A DNA stretch of 64,000 nt from Amycolatopsis rubida (lineage in GTDB: Bacteria; Actinomycetota; Actinomycetes; Mycobacteriales; Pseudonocardiaceae), in contig NZ_FOWC01000001.1 in assembly GCF_900115345.1 (NCBI RefSeq), positions 1 to 64,000 on the forward strand, read 5' to 3'. The notes beneath the pieces were generated by a model, which worked only from the letters and a program-made list of their open reading frames with translations, was not told the origin of the DNA and made no database searches. Below, piece after piece: positions 17,822 through 26,865 of the stretch. The first letter of the stretch is position 1. The number at the start of each line of letters is the position of its first letter. The translations under genes and the position numbers were made by a program.

Positions 17822-18045
17822 CGCGACCACCGCACGGTACGCCGTCCGCTTGCCGGGTCGGGGCGAAGAGCTGGCATCGGGATCGCACTGCTGGACGGCC
17901 ACCCCGTCGATGTCGCCGCGCTGAAGACTTCACCGCCGGCCGTGTTCACCGGAACGGCCGCGATGTTCGGGCGAGCGGGTCTCGCAGAGCTGGGCAGAAT
18001 GTTCCCCAGCCTGCCGGTCATGCGGAAGCACCTGCCCCACGACGG
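17822..18045 (+). pseudogene. GNAT acetyltransferase relic
   Basis: One open frame reads VRRPLAGSGRRAGIGIALLD, then GHPVDVAALKTSPPAVFTG, TAAMFGRAGLAELGRMFPSL and PVMRKHL. This resembles the C-terminal half of GNAT acetyltransferases: the RGxG cofactor loop, then PVD, TGT-x-MF-x-AGF and RPVMR. The N-terminal half is absent. About 15 residues between ALLDG and HPVD also seem deleted. The frame has no natural stop and runs into the groEL terminator. It accounts for the gap between the SDR and groEL genes. The assignment is from remembered family pattern only. Confidence 0.45.
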
Positions 18046-18048
18046 AAA

Positions 18049-18084
18049 GCGGGGCGGCACTCCCCGAAGGGAATGCCGCCCCGC
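18049..18084. terminator. Intrinsic terminator of groEL
   Basis: GCGGGGCGGCA(C)TCCC and GGGA(A)TGCCGCCCCGC pair over 16 positions with one mismatch around the loop CGAA. It begins 27 bases beyond the reverse-strand groEL stop. Confidence 0.85.
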
Positions 18085-18110
18085 CGCAACAACGCAGAGG
18101 CTGATCCGCG

Positions 18111-19736
<1,626 letters not shown>

Positions 19737-19764
19737 TTACCTTTCGGTTGTCGTGCGACGCAAA

Positions 19765-19801
19765 ACGCCCCGCACCCCGGCATGAGCGGGGCCCGGGGCG
19801 T
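19765..19801 (-). terminator. Hairpin between groES and groEL
   Basis: On the reverse strand an 8-bp outer stem (ACGCCCCG/CGGGGCGT) and a 5-bp inner stem are followed by TTTTGCG. It lies in the 98-base groES-groEL gap and could be a leaky terminator or a processing/stability element that sets the ratio of the two proteins. Confidence 0.55.
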
Positions 19802-19822
19802 CCTTGCGCTGCGAGTGACGCG

Positions 19823-20116
19823 TCAGTTGATGACGGCCAGCACGTCGCGGGCGGAGAGGATCAGGTAGTCCTCGCCGTTGTACTTGACCTCGGTGCCGCC
19901 GTACTTGGAGTAGATGACGACGTCGCCGACAGCCACGTCCAGCGGAACGCGGTTGCCCTTGTCGTCGATGCGGCCCGGGCCCACGGCCAGAACCTTGCCC
20001 TCCTGGGGCTTCTCCTTGGCGGTGTCGGGGATGACGAGGCCGGAGGCGGTCGTCTCCTCGGCCTCGCTCGTCTGGACAACGATCTTGTCCTCGAGCGGCT
20101 TGATGTTCACGCTCAC
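19823..20116 (-). CDS. groES: 10-kDa co-chaperonin GroES
   Basis: A 97-residue GroES, which caps GroEL. The core reads [20 protein letters not shown], the mobile loop [14 protein letters not shown], and VLAVGPGR. The GTG at 20116 ([10 protein letters not shown]) is chosen because GGAGG lies upstream at good spacing and it gives the usual length. The ATG at 20152 would add 12 residues with no family precedent known to me. The gene is preceded by a CIRCE operator at 20219-20245. Confidence 0.95.
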   Translation of the reverse strand: MSVNIKPLEDKIVVQTSEAEETTASGLVIPDTAKEKPQEGKVLAVGPGRIDDKGNRVPLDVAVGDVVIYSKYGGTEVKYNGEDYLILSARDVLAVIN

Positions 20117-20218
20117 CGGGTTGACCTCCACGGTCGTCGAAAGCGTCGGCATGATGACTGGTTACGGCTCATACCACCCCCGCCGTCGCGGGTGCCGGGG
20201 CGTGTCCGGGCCGTTCGA

Positions 20219-20245
20219 TTAGCACTCTAGCCATGTGAGTGCCAG
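20219..20245. promoter_or_regulatory. CIRCE operator (HrcA binding site)
   Basis: TTAGCACTC, nine bases, GAGTGCCAG. The left arm matches the CIRCE consensus exactly and the right arm matches at seven of nine positions. It lies about 100 bases upstream of groES, so the operon should be HrcA-repressed and heat-inducible. hrcA itself is not in this window. Confidence 0.88.
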
Positions 20246-20452
20246 CTTCGCAAGGAGGGTCCGCCGGACCTGCCGAAACGTGAGACGAAAGCCGCTGACC
20301 GGCCCGTTTGCTCCGGGTCGCGCGCGAGCGCCTTCCGCGGGGCGGCAGACGGCCAAGACATCGCCGCCCCATCCGGGCGGATAATCCCCACCAAGTCCCC
20401 CGGCGACTGGTTGGATCCGCACAGACAGGCATCCCACCCCTGGAGTCCTCCT

Positions 20453-22366
20453 ATGCTTCGCTCACTCCCGTGGCGGCTGGCCGCTGCCACCACCGGGCTG
20501 CTGGCGTTAGTCGCGGTCTCCGCGCCCGCCTCCGCACAGCCCGCCAACGAAGCCCGCCAGCGGGCCTTCGCCGACGCTGCCTCCGAATACGGCGTCCCGG
20601 TGGACGTCTTGCTGGCCGTCTCGTACCTGGAATCCCGCTGGGACACTCACTCCGGCGCGCCCAGCACCGCCGCCGGGTACGGCCCGATGCACCTCACCGA
20701 CGTCCGCACCACCGGCCTGCGGACCAGCGAATTCGACCACCCCGGCGAAGACCCCCGCGGCGACGGCTCCCGTCCGCCCCTGCGCCTGCGGACGCTCGAA
20801 GCTCCGACTCCCCCGCCCGGCAGCCAAACCATCGACAAGGCCGCTGAGCTGCTGCACACCGACGCGGCGAAGCTCCGTACGGACGCCGAAGCGAACATCC
20901 GCGGCGGCGCGGCGCTGCTGGCCGAGTACCAGCGAGAGTTGGGCGTCAAGAGCGACAACGCGAAGGACTGGTACGGAGCCGTCGCGCGATACAGCGGCTC
21001 CGAGGACGTCACCGGCGCGCGCACCTTCGCCAACGAGGTCTTCGCCACCATCACCAGCGGCGTCACGCGTACGACCGACGACGGCCAGGCCGTCAAACTC
21101 GCCGCGACATTCGGCCTCACGCCGGACCGCGCGCAGGCGGACCGCCTCGGCCTGCGTGCTGGGAAGCCGCCGGCCACCGAGTGCCCGAGGTCGCTGTCCT
21201 GCGAATCGGCGCCCGCGCCGTTCCAGAAGATCGGCGACAGCTACGGCAACTACGACAAGGCCGACCGGCCGCGCGACCAGAAGATCGACTACATCGTCAT
21301 CCACGACACCGAGGGCACCTGGGACTCGGTGCTGAAGCAGGCCCAGACCCCCGGTCAGACCGCGTGGCACTACACGGTCCGCTCCTCAGACGGCCAGGTC
21401 GCCCAGCACGTGCCGACCAAGGACGTCGCCTGGCACGCCGGGAACTGGTACCTGAACGAAAAATCCCTCGGCGTCGAGCACGAGGGCTTCGCCGCGCAGG
21501 GCACCTGGTTCACCGAGGCGATGTACCGCCAGTCCGCGAAGCTCGTGCGCTACCTCGCCCACCGCTTCGGCGTTCCGCTGGACCGGGCGCACATCCTGGG
21601 CCACGACAACGTGCCCGGCCCGAACGCGGACAAGATCAAGAGCATGCACTGGGACCCGGGTCCGTACTGGGACTGGGCGCACTACTTCGCCCTGCTCGGC
21701 GCTCCCCTGGAGCACGAGGGCGAACCGGATTCCAGTCTGGTCATGATCGATCCGCAGTTCTCCGCCAACCGCCCGGCGTTCACCGGCTGCGACCAGATCG
21801 GGTCCGGAAACCCCTGCCCGGGCCGGAGTTCGGGATCGGTCGTGCTGCGCACCGCGCCGAGCGAGTCCGCGCCGCTGCTGTCCGATGCGGGCCTGCACGG
21901 GGCTGAACCATCCACAATGGACGTCGCGGACATCGGCAGCCGCACGGCCACCGGGCAGAAGTACGCCGTCGCGGACACCCGCGGGGACTGGACCGCGATC
22001 TGGTACCTCGGCCAGAAGGGCTGGTTCCGCAACCCGGGCGACGCGCCGACCGCGTATCCGGCGGACGGATTCGTCGCGACGCCCAAGGAGGGCAAGCCGA
22101 CCGTGCCGGTCTACGGGAGCGCGTACCCGGAGGCCAGTGCGTATCCGAAGGACATTCCGGTGCAGGAGCTCATGCCGCTGCCGTACCAGCTCGGCGCGGG
22201 CCAGAAGTACTCGGTCGGCGGGCTGACCGGCTCGGAGTACTACTCGGCGTCCTTCGACGTCGCGACCAACAAGGTCGTGCGGGGCAAGGCGAAGTACGTG
22301 GAGATCCAGCTCGGCCACCGCGTGGCGTACGTCAGCCGCGACGACGTCGACCTCGAACCCTCGTGA
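20453..22366 (+). CDS. Secreted peptidoglycan amidase with transglycosylase-like N-domain
   Basis: A 637-residue exported protein. Signal peptide: residues 1-29 (MLRSLPWRLAAATTGLLALV then APASA). Residues ~32-170 resemble a lysozyme-like domain (VDVLLAVSYLESRWDTH with a candidate catalytic Glu, AAGYGPMHLT). Residues ~275-430 are an Amidase_2 N-acetylmuramoyl-L-alanine amidase with zinc ligands in YIVIHDTEG, LGHDNVPGPN and HWDPGP. The remaining ~200 residues look like SH3-type wall-binding modules. The ATG at 20453 follows GGAGTCCTCC. It likely cleaves the cell wall during growth or division. It converges on the glycosyltransferase gene, and its TGA lies inside the left arm of a palindrome. 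Confidence 0.9.
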   Translation: MLRSLPWRLAAATTGLLALVAVSAPASAQPANEARQRAFADAASEYGVPVDVLLAVSYLESRWDTHSGAPSTAAGYGPMHLTDVRTTGLRTSEFDHPGEDPRGDGSRPPLRLRTLEAPTPPPGSQTIDKAAELLHTDAAKLRTDAEANIRGGAALLAEYQRELGVKSDNAKDWYGAVARYSGSEDVTGARTFANEVFATITSGVTRTTDDGQAVKLAATFGLTPDRAQADRLGLRAGKPPATECPRSLSCESAPAPFQKIGDSYGNYDKADRPRDQKIDYIVIHDTEGTWDSVLKQAQTPGQTAWHYTVRSSDGQVAQHVPTKDVAWHAGNWYLNEKSLGVEHEGFAAQGTWFTEAMYRQSAKLVRYLAHRFGVPLDRAHILGHDNVPGPNADKIKSMHWDPGPYWDWAHYFALLGAPLEHEGEPDSSLVMIDPQFSANRPAFTGCDQIGSGNPCPGRSSGSVVLRTAPSESAPLLSDAGLHGAEPSTMDVADIGSRTATGQKYAVADTRGDWTAIWYLGQKGWFRNPGDAPTAYPADGFVATPKEGKPTVPVYGSAYPEASAYPKDIPVQELMPLPYQLGAGQKYSVGGLTGSEYYSASFDVATNKVVRGKAKYVEIQLGHRVAYVSRDDVDLEPS

Positions 22367-22402
22367 GTGGCGATCCCGGCGAGAACCGGGATCGCCACTC
22401 AC
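22363..22402. terminator. GTGAGTG-family hairpin carrying both convergent stop codons
   Basis: GTGAGTGGCGATCCCGG, loop CGAGAA, and the exact reverse complement: a 17-bp perfect stem. The TGA in the left arm (22364-22366) is the stop of the amidase. The mirrored TGA in the right arm (22399-22401) is the stop of the reverse-strand glycosyltransferase. It should terminate transcription from both sides. Confidence 0.85.
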
Positions 22403-23784
22403 GAGTCCAGAGCCACCTTGACCCCCGCGCCGGCCTCCGTATTACGCCGAGTCTTAGCCCACCCGTTACGCCCGCGCACCAGCCGGAACAACGCCCGCCA
22501 AGACGTGATGTAGAAGGTGTAGATGTAAGCCGCGTACAGCAGCCCCATCCCCACCCCACGCACAACATTCTTGCTGCGCAAGCATTTCATCTGGTAAATC
22601 GGACCCCACACGACGAACGGCAGCAGCCCGAACGAACCGTAGATCGCGAAAAGAATCCAAGCCCCGCCGGTGAACCACGTCCACACCTGGCCGGGATCGC
22701 CCGCGGTGCTCACCAGAAGCAGGATGAACGGCACCGGGTACAGCAGCGAGCCGAGCAGCTGCATCCACGGCTGCGCCAGGTAGTACATCATTTCCGCGGC
22801 GCCCAAAGTGGACACGTGCGGCGAGTCCCAGATCCGGCGCAGGTACCGCATGCACTGCATGGTTCCCTGACCCCAGCGCGTGCGCTGCACCAGGAACCGG
22901 CGGAGGCTGTACAGACCTTCTTGCGCCACATGCGAATCCGGCGTGAACCCGGTGCGCCAGCCCGCGGTGAGCAGGTGCACGCCGAGTTCGAAGTCCTCCA
23001 GCAGCGAACCGCGCCACGGGGCCAGTTCGCCGCCCGCGATCGAGTCCAATGCGGACAGCCGGGTGAACTGCCCGTTGCCGCCCATGGAGATCGTGCCGGT
23101 GAAGCCGCGGGAGGTCTGGATCGCCGCGATCGCGGTGCGGAACTCCAAGTCCTGCAGCTGGGCGAGCTTGAGTCCGAAGGCGCGGGAGAACCACGTGCGG
23201 CCGGGCGGACGGCTGCGGAAGTTGCTCATCCGGACGTCGAGCTGAACGGCGCCAACGGTTTCGTCGCCGAACAGATGGTCTGCCGCGCACACTTCGAGAC
23301 AGTTCGGCGCGGGACGGCCGTCCGCGTCGACCACCACGACCACCACGCGGTCCCGATCCGCGCCTGGACCGAGCCAGTCGTCCAGCTCGCGGTAGGCGGC
23401 GTTGAGCGCGTCTCCCTTGCCCGTACGCGCTTCTGGGCGCTGACGGGCGACGAGGTGCAGATTCGGGTCGTAGCCGCCGTTGCGCCGCCACACCGAGCGC
23501 ACGACGCGGGCGGTGCGGTCGTCGGAGTCGTCGTCCACGACCCACACGTGCGCGCGGCGGAAGGTGCTGCGCAGGTACTTCACCGTCTCGCGGATCACCA
23601 CCTCCTCGTCGCGGCAGGGGACGAAGAAGTGCCAGGAGAAGTCGGCCGGGTCGCCGACCGGAGCGGGCTTGCGGCGCAGGTACGGCACGACGATCACCAC
23701 GACGTACACCAGGAACGCGACGCTCATGGTGAGCGCGAACGCCTGCGTGACCGACAGCAGGATCTTCAGGCCGGAACCACTCAC
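22399..23784 (-). CDS. Membrane family-2 glycosyltransferase, processive type
   Basis: A 461-residue integral membrane GT2. Membrane segments lie at the N-terminus (SVTQAFALTMSVAFLVYVVV) and four or more near the C-terminus. The cytosolic domain has FFVPCRDEEVVIRE, VVDDDSDD, VVVVDADGR, LLEDFELGVHLL and QRTRWGQGTMQ: the D, DxD, ED and Q(R/Q)xRW motifs of cellulose-synthase/hyaluronan-synthase-like enzymes. GTG 23784 is chosen because it overlaps the exosortase stop as GTGA; the earlier in-frame ATG at 23829 would overlap by 49 bases. Coupling to the exosortase suggests a linked surface glycan role. The sugar is unknown. Confidence 0.88.
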   Translation of the reverse strand: MSGSGLKILLSVTQAFALTMSVAFLVYVVVIVVPYLRRKPAPVGDPADFSWHFFVPCRDEEVVIRETVKYLRSTFRRAHVWVVDDDSDDRTARVVRSVWRRNGGYDPNLHLVARQRPEARTGKGDALNAAYRELDDWLGPGADRDRVVVVVVDADGRPAPNCLEVCAADHLFGDETVGAVQLDVRMSNFRSRPPGRTWFSRAFGLKLAQLQDLEFRTAIAAIQTSRGFTGTISMGGNGQFTRLSALDSIAGGELAPWRGSLLEDFELGVHLLTAGWRTGFTPDSHVAQEGLYSLRRFLVQRTRWGQGTMQCMRYLRRIWDSPHVSTLGAAEMMYYLAQPWMQLLGSLLYPVPFILLLVSTAGDPGQVWTWFTGGAWILFAIYGSFGLLPFVVWGPIYQMKCLRSKNVVRGVGMGLLYAAYIYTFYITSWRALFRLVRGRNGWAKTRRNTEAGAGVKVALDS

Positions 23785-24338
23785 GCCGCGGCCCGTTTCT
23801 CGGCCTTCGTCTTCTTCGTCGCCAGCCACACGAACAGCACCAGCGAGATCGCGCCGCCGATGACGCTGACCAGCGAGCCGAGCAGCGTGTGGCCCCAGTA
23901 GTAGCCCTCGTCGGTGCCGAGCCCGTTGACCAGCCCGACGATGGTGAGAATTCGTAACTGATTAACCAGAATCACCGTGATCGCGGAAATTCCCAGCGAG
24001 AAAAACAGCCTCCGGGCATTCTGTGGCCGGAACCACAGAAGTGCGGCGGTCACTAATAGCAGCGGTAGAAGAAGGAAAACCGACGAGCATTCCGGAGTCA
24101 TCCGCAACCCGAATGGAGTATCGCCGGACAACCCGAAGTAGACCGATTCCCGGTTTCCGGCCACATAGACCCCCGATGAGGTGATAACCCGGAGGATCAC
24201 CCCGGCCAGTCGCACCTCCAGTTCCCGGTACCCGCGTTCCACGAGCACCAGCACCACCCCCGCGGCGAGCACCCCGAGCACCGCCATACGCAGCGGAAAC
24301 CGGGATGCGCCTGACACCGGCGCGTTGACTGCTGTCAC
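23781..24338 (-). CDS. Exosortase/archaeosortase family protein-sorting transpeptidase
   Basis: A 185-residue polytopic membrane protein. The exosortase signature is present: Cys84 in MTPECSSVFLLLPLL, Arg129 in ILVNQLRILTIV and His150 in YYWGHTLLGSLVSV, each at the edge of a membrane segment. GTG 24338 is chosen (GAGAGGG upstream; TAVNAPVSG N-terminus); longer frames are low-complexity. The family cleaves C-terminal tripartite sorting tails of exported proteins and is thought to pass them to another anchor. The divergent secreted protein at 24665 has such a tail and is the obvious substrate. A GTGA overlap couples it to the glycosyltransferase. Confidence 0.85.
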   Translation of the reverse strand: MTAVNAPVSGASRFPLRMAVLGVLAAGVVLVLVERGYRELEVRLAGVILRVITSSGVYVAGNRESVYFGLSGDTPFGLRMTPECSSVFLLLPLLLVTAALLWFRPQNARRLFFSLGISAITVILVNQLRILTIVGLVNGLGTDEGYYWGHTLLGSLVSVIGGAISLVLFVWLATKKTKAEKRAAA

Positions 24339-24664
24339 GACGACCCTCTCAAGAAGAAACCCAGCGGAACCAGGGCGGACCCGGCCACGGTCGTGTCCGC
24401 GGCAGCTTCCGCCCTTCGCCGGGCAGCCCCTTTCCGGGGACACCCGAGCAGCTTTCGGCATATTCTTACGCAAGCTTGCTAGTCCGTTAGGGTGATACTT
24501 CACACGACCTGGGGAAAGTCGAATTTATTATCACCCGATCTGGTGATTCAGCGAAAAAGCTGTGCTATTTCGGAAACGTCCGCCGATAACCGATCCGCGT
24601 GCCGACTCTTGCTCAGCGGGTTTAGTCCGCGCAGCGGCTCGCCCTGAGAAAATTCGGAGGACCA
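24339..24664. promoter_or_regulatory. Divergent control region between exosortase and its likely substrate
   Basis: No gene is seen in these 326 bases. The right part is unusually AT-rich for this genome. It contains GGGTGATA (24490-24497), TATCACCC (24529-24536) and TGGTGAT (24541-24547). The last two form the near-palindrome ATCACCCGATCTGGTGAT (24530-24547). These three GGTGAT half-sites are candidate operators for both transcription directions. Confidence 0.5.
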
Positions 24665-25432
24665 GTGAAGAGACACCTCGTGCGACGAGGCGGCCTGCTC
24701 GCCGCTGTCGTGGCGAGCATCGCCCTGGCCGGAGCAGCTCCGGCCAGCGCCGCTCCCGGCGACGGGTCGGCCTACGGCGTCGACGTCAACGTGACGCTGC
24801 TCGGCCAGCCCGCGGTGCATCTCGGCCCGCTCGCGGCCGCGAACACCAACGGCCCGACCGAAAGCACCGCGGTTTCCGCGAACGTGCCCGGCGTGCTGAC
24901 CACCGGCGTGATCAAGACGTCCGCTGTGCGCGACGACAACTCCGGCGCGGTCACGGCGAAAGCGTCCGTCGCCGACGTCGGGCTGCCGCTGCTCAAGGTC
25001 GCGGTCGGCAATGTCGGGGTGAAGGCGGTCGAAGCCGTCTGCACCGCGACCCAGGAAGGCGTCAAGGGCTCCAGCACGCTGGCCGGCGCCAGCCTCGGCA
25101 GCCTCGGCAAGGTCGACGCCAACCCGGCGGCGAACACCGAACTGAAGGTCCAGGTCGGCCCGCTGCACGTGGCGACGCTGATCCTGAACGAGCAGATCAA
25201 GAACAAGGACGGCAGCCTCACCGTCAACGCCCTGCACCTGAAGCTGCTCGGCGGCGACGCGCTGGGCGCGCTCGGCTCGGGCGACGTGATCCTGTCGTCG
25301 GCGACCTGCGGCCCGGCCGCTCCGCCGATGCCGCTCGCCTCGGGGGCAGGCATGTGGATCGGGTTCGGCGTGGTCGCCGCGATCGCGGTGCCGGTCGGCC
25401 TGCGCGTCTCCCGGCGTCGTTCGGCTGCCTGA
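24665..25432 (+). CDS. Secreted choice-of-anchor-type protein with C-terminal sorting tail
   Basis: A 255-residue exported protein starting at GTG 24665 with GGAGG five bases upstream. Signal peptide: about 1-29 (GLLAAVVASIALAG, APASAAP). The mature part (SAYGVDVNVTLLG, NVPGVLTTGVIKTS, GVKGSSTLAGASLG, TLILNEQ) has repeating beta-rich, Gly/Val/Ala-rich sequence. It recalls, from memory, actinobacterial 'choice-of-anchor' surface proteins. Two Cys (VCTAT, ATCGP) could form a disulfide. The C-terminus is tripartite: PPMPLASG, a membrane segment (GMWIGFGVVAAIAVPVGL) and RVSRRRS. This is the predicted exosortase recognition tail. Abundance and glycosylation are unknown. Confidence 0.8.
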   Translation: MKRHLVRRGGLLAAVVASIALAGAAPASAAPGDGSAYGVDVNVTLLGQPAVHLGPLAAANTNGPTESTAVSANVPGVLTTGVIKTSAVRDDNSGAVTAKASVADVGLPLLKVAVGNVGVKAVEAVCTATQEGVKGSSTLAGASLGSLGKVDANPAANTELKVQVGPLHVATLILNEQIKNKDGSLTVNALHLKLLGGDALGALGSGDVILSSATCGPAAPPMPLASGAGMWIGFGVVAAIAVPVGLRVSRRRSAA

Positions 25433-25452
25433 CCCGGTGAGGTGATGGATCG

Positions 25453-25632
25453 ATGTACAAGATGCCTGGCGCCGGGGTCGGCGTCGCCGGTGGCGGGGTG
25501 GGTACCCTCGCCGCCACCGGCGCCGACGTCGGCTGGTGGCTCGCGGTCGGCGTGGCGCTGGTGATCCTCGGGATCGCCGCGCTGATCGCCGTCCGCCGCC
25601 GGAATCGGCGGTTCTCCCGCCTGGACGGCTGA
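25453..25632 (+). CDS. 59-residue mini-protein with LAATG sorting-like signal
   Basis: ATG 25453 to TGA 25632. After a short Gly/Val-rich lead (~18 residues) comes LAATGADVGWW, a hydrophobic stretch (LAVGVALVILGIAALIAV) and RRRNRR. This is the layout of a sortase sorting signal, LAxTG-membrane segment-basic tail, as used with class E sortases in high-GC Gram-positives. There is no signal peptide and almost no passenger. It follows the anchored protein by 20 bases in another frame and precedes a strong terminator, so it ends the same transcript. It may be a small membrane partner or the tail of a lost surface protein. Confidence 0.6.
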   Translation: MYKMPGAGVGVAGGGVGTLAATGADVGWWLAVGVALVILGIAALIAVRRRNRRFSRLDG

Positions 25633-25634
25633 AG

Positions 25635-25674
25635 AATCCGGGCTGCCGGCGTGCTCCCGTCGGCAGCCCGGATT
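25635..25674. terminator. Intrinsic terminator after the mini-protein gene
   Basis: AATCCGGGCTGCCG and its exact reverse complement CGGCAGCCCGGATT flank a 12-base loop and are followed by TT (14-bp perfect stem). It separates the surface-protein unit from the epimerase gene, only 18 bases before the latter's GTG. Confidence 0.9.
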
Positions 25675-25692
25675 TCCGGGACACTCGAAAGG

Positions 25693-26865
25693 GTGAAAAC
25701 GTTGGACGTGATGCTGCTGGCCGGGACGCGCCCGGAGGCGGTGAAGCTCGCGCCGCTCGCACTGGCCCTGGAGGCCCGGCCCGGGCTGCGGCCGCTGGTC
25801 GTGCACAGCGGTCAGCACCAAGGCATGGTCGAACAGGCACTGGCCCCGTTCGAGGTCGGGATCGACGCGTGGCTCGACGTGCCGCCGCGGGTGTCCGGCA
25901 CGCAGGCGGAACTGGTGTCCGGCCTGCTGCCCGCGCTCGACGCCGCGCTGCGCCGCTACCAGCCGTCGGCGGTCGTCGTGCAAGGCGACACCACCACCGG
26001 ACTGGCCGGCGCGCTCGCCGCGTTCTGGCTCGGCATTCCAGTGGTGCACCTCGAAGCCGGACTGCGTACGCACGACTTGGCGGCGCCGTTCCCCGAGGAG
26101 GGAACGCGGCAGATGATCTCGCGGATCGCCGCACTGCACCTGGTCCCGACGGCGGCCGCGGGCGCGGCTTTGCTGGCCGAGGGCGTCCCTTCGGAGCGGA
26201 TCACGCGTACTGGCAACACCGTCGTCGACGCCGTGCTCGCGGTGGCGGCGCGCGACTTGCCCGCGCGCGATCCGGCGCTTGCCTTGCTGGAGATGGGAAT
26301 CGCCGAAGCAGGCGAGCAGTTGGTGCTGGTGACGTCGCACCGCCGCGAGTCGTGGGGTGAACCGTTGACGCGCACGCTGACTGCGGTGCGCCAGATCGTC
26401 GATGCCCATCCGCGCGTGCAGGTGCTGTTCCCGGTGCATCCGAATCCGGCTGTGCGGGAACAGGTCGAGGAGGTGCTGGGCGGAGTCGCGCGAGTGACCG
26501 TCACTGAGCCGCTGGAGTATCCAGACCTCGTGCGCGCGCTGCGGTTGGCCTCGCTCGTGCTGACGGATTCCGGTGGCATCCAAGAGGAAGCGCCGACGTT
26601 CGGCACGCCGGTACTGGTGTTGCGTGACACCACGGAACGCCCGGAGGCCGTCGAAGCCGGTTGCGCTTGGCTGGTCGGCACCGACACCGAGCTGATCGCC
26701 GACACCGCCGCACGCATTCTCCGCGGTGAGATTAACGCTGCCACGTCAGCTAATCCGTACGGAAACGGTTCCGCCGCCGCGCAATCAGCTTCGGCGATCG
26801 AGGCGTTGCTGGGGGTGTCCGTCAGCTCCGCCGCTCTCGTGAGTCCTAAAGGGACACAACATTGA
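25693..26865 (+). CDS. wecB: UDP-N-acetylglucosamine 2-epimerase (non-hydrolysing)
   Basis: A 390-residue epimerase interconverting UDP-GlcNAc and UDP-ManNAc for surface glycans. Motifs: [80 protein letters not shown] and [14 protein letters not shown] 25693 is chosen; the ribosome site (AAGG) is weak. It lies next to the glycosyltransferase/exosortase cluster, so its product may feed that enzyme, but a terminator separates them and this is inference. Its 3' end overlaps the convergent tsaD by 20 bases. Confidence 0.92.
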   Translation: MKTLDVMLLAGTRPEAVKLAPLALALEARPGLRPLVVHSGQHQGMVEQALAPFEVGIDAWLDVPPRVSGTQAELVSGLLPALDAALRRYQPSAVVVQGDTTTGLAGALAAFWLGIPVVHLEAGLRTHDLAAPFPEEGTRQMISRIAALHLVPTAAAGAALLAEGVPSERITRTGNTVVDAVLAVAARDLPARDPALALLEMGIAEAGEQLVLVTSHRRESWGEPLTRTLTAVRQIVDAHPRVQVLFPVHPNPAVREQVEEVLGGVARVTVTEPLEYPDLVRALRLASLVLTDSGGIQEEAPTFGTPVLVLRDTTERPEAVEAGCAWLVGTDTELIADTAARILRGEINAATSANPYGNGSAAAQSASAIEALLGVSVSSAALVSPKGTQH

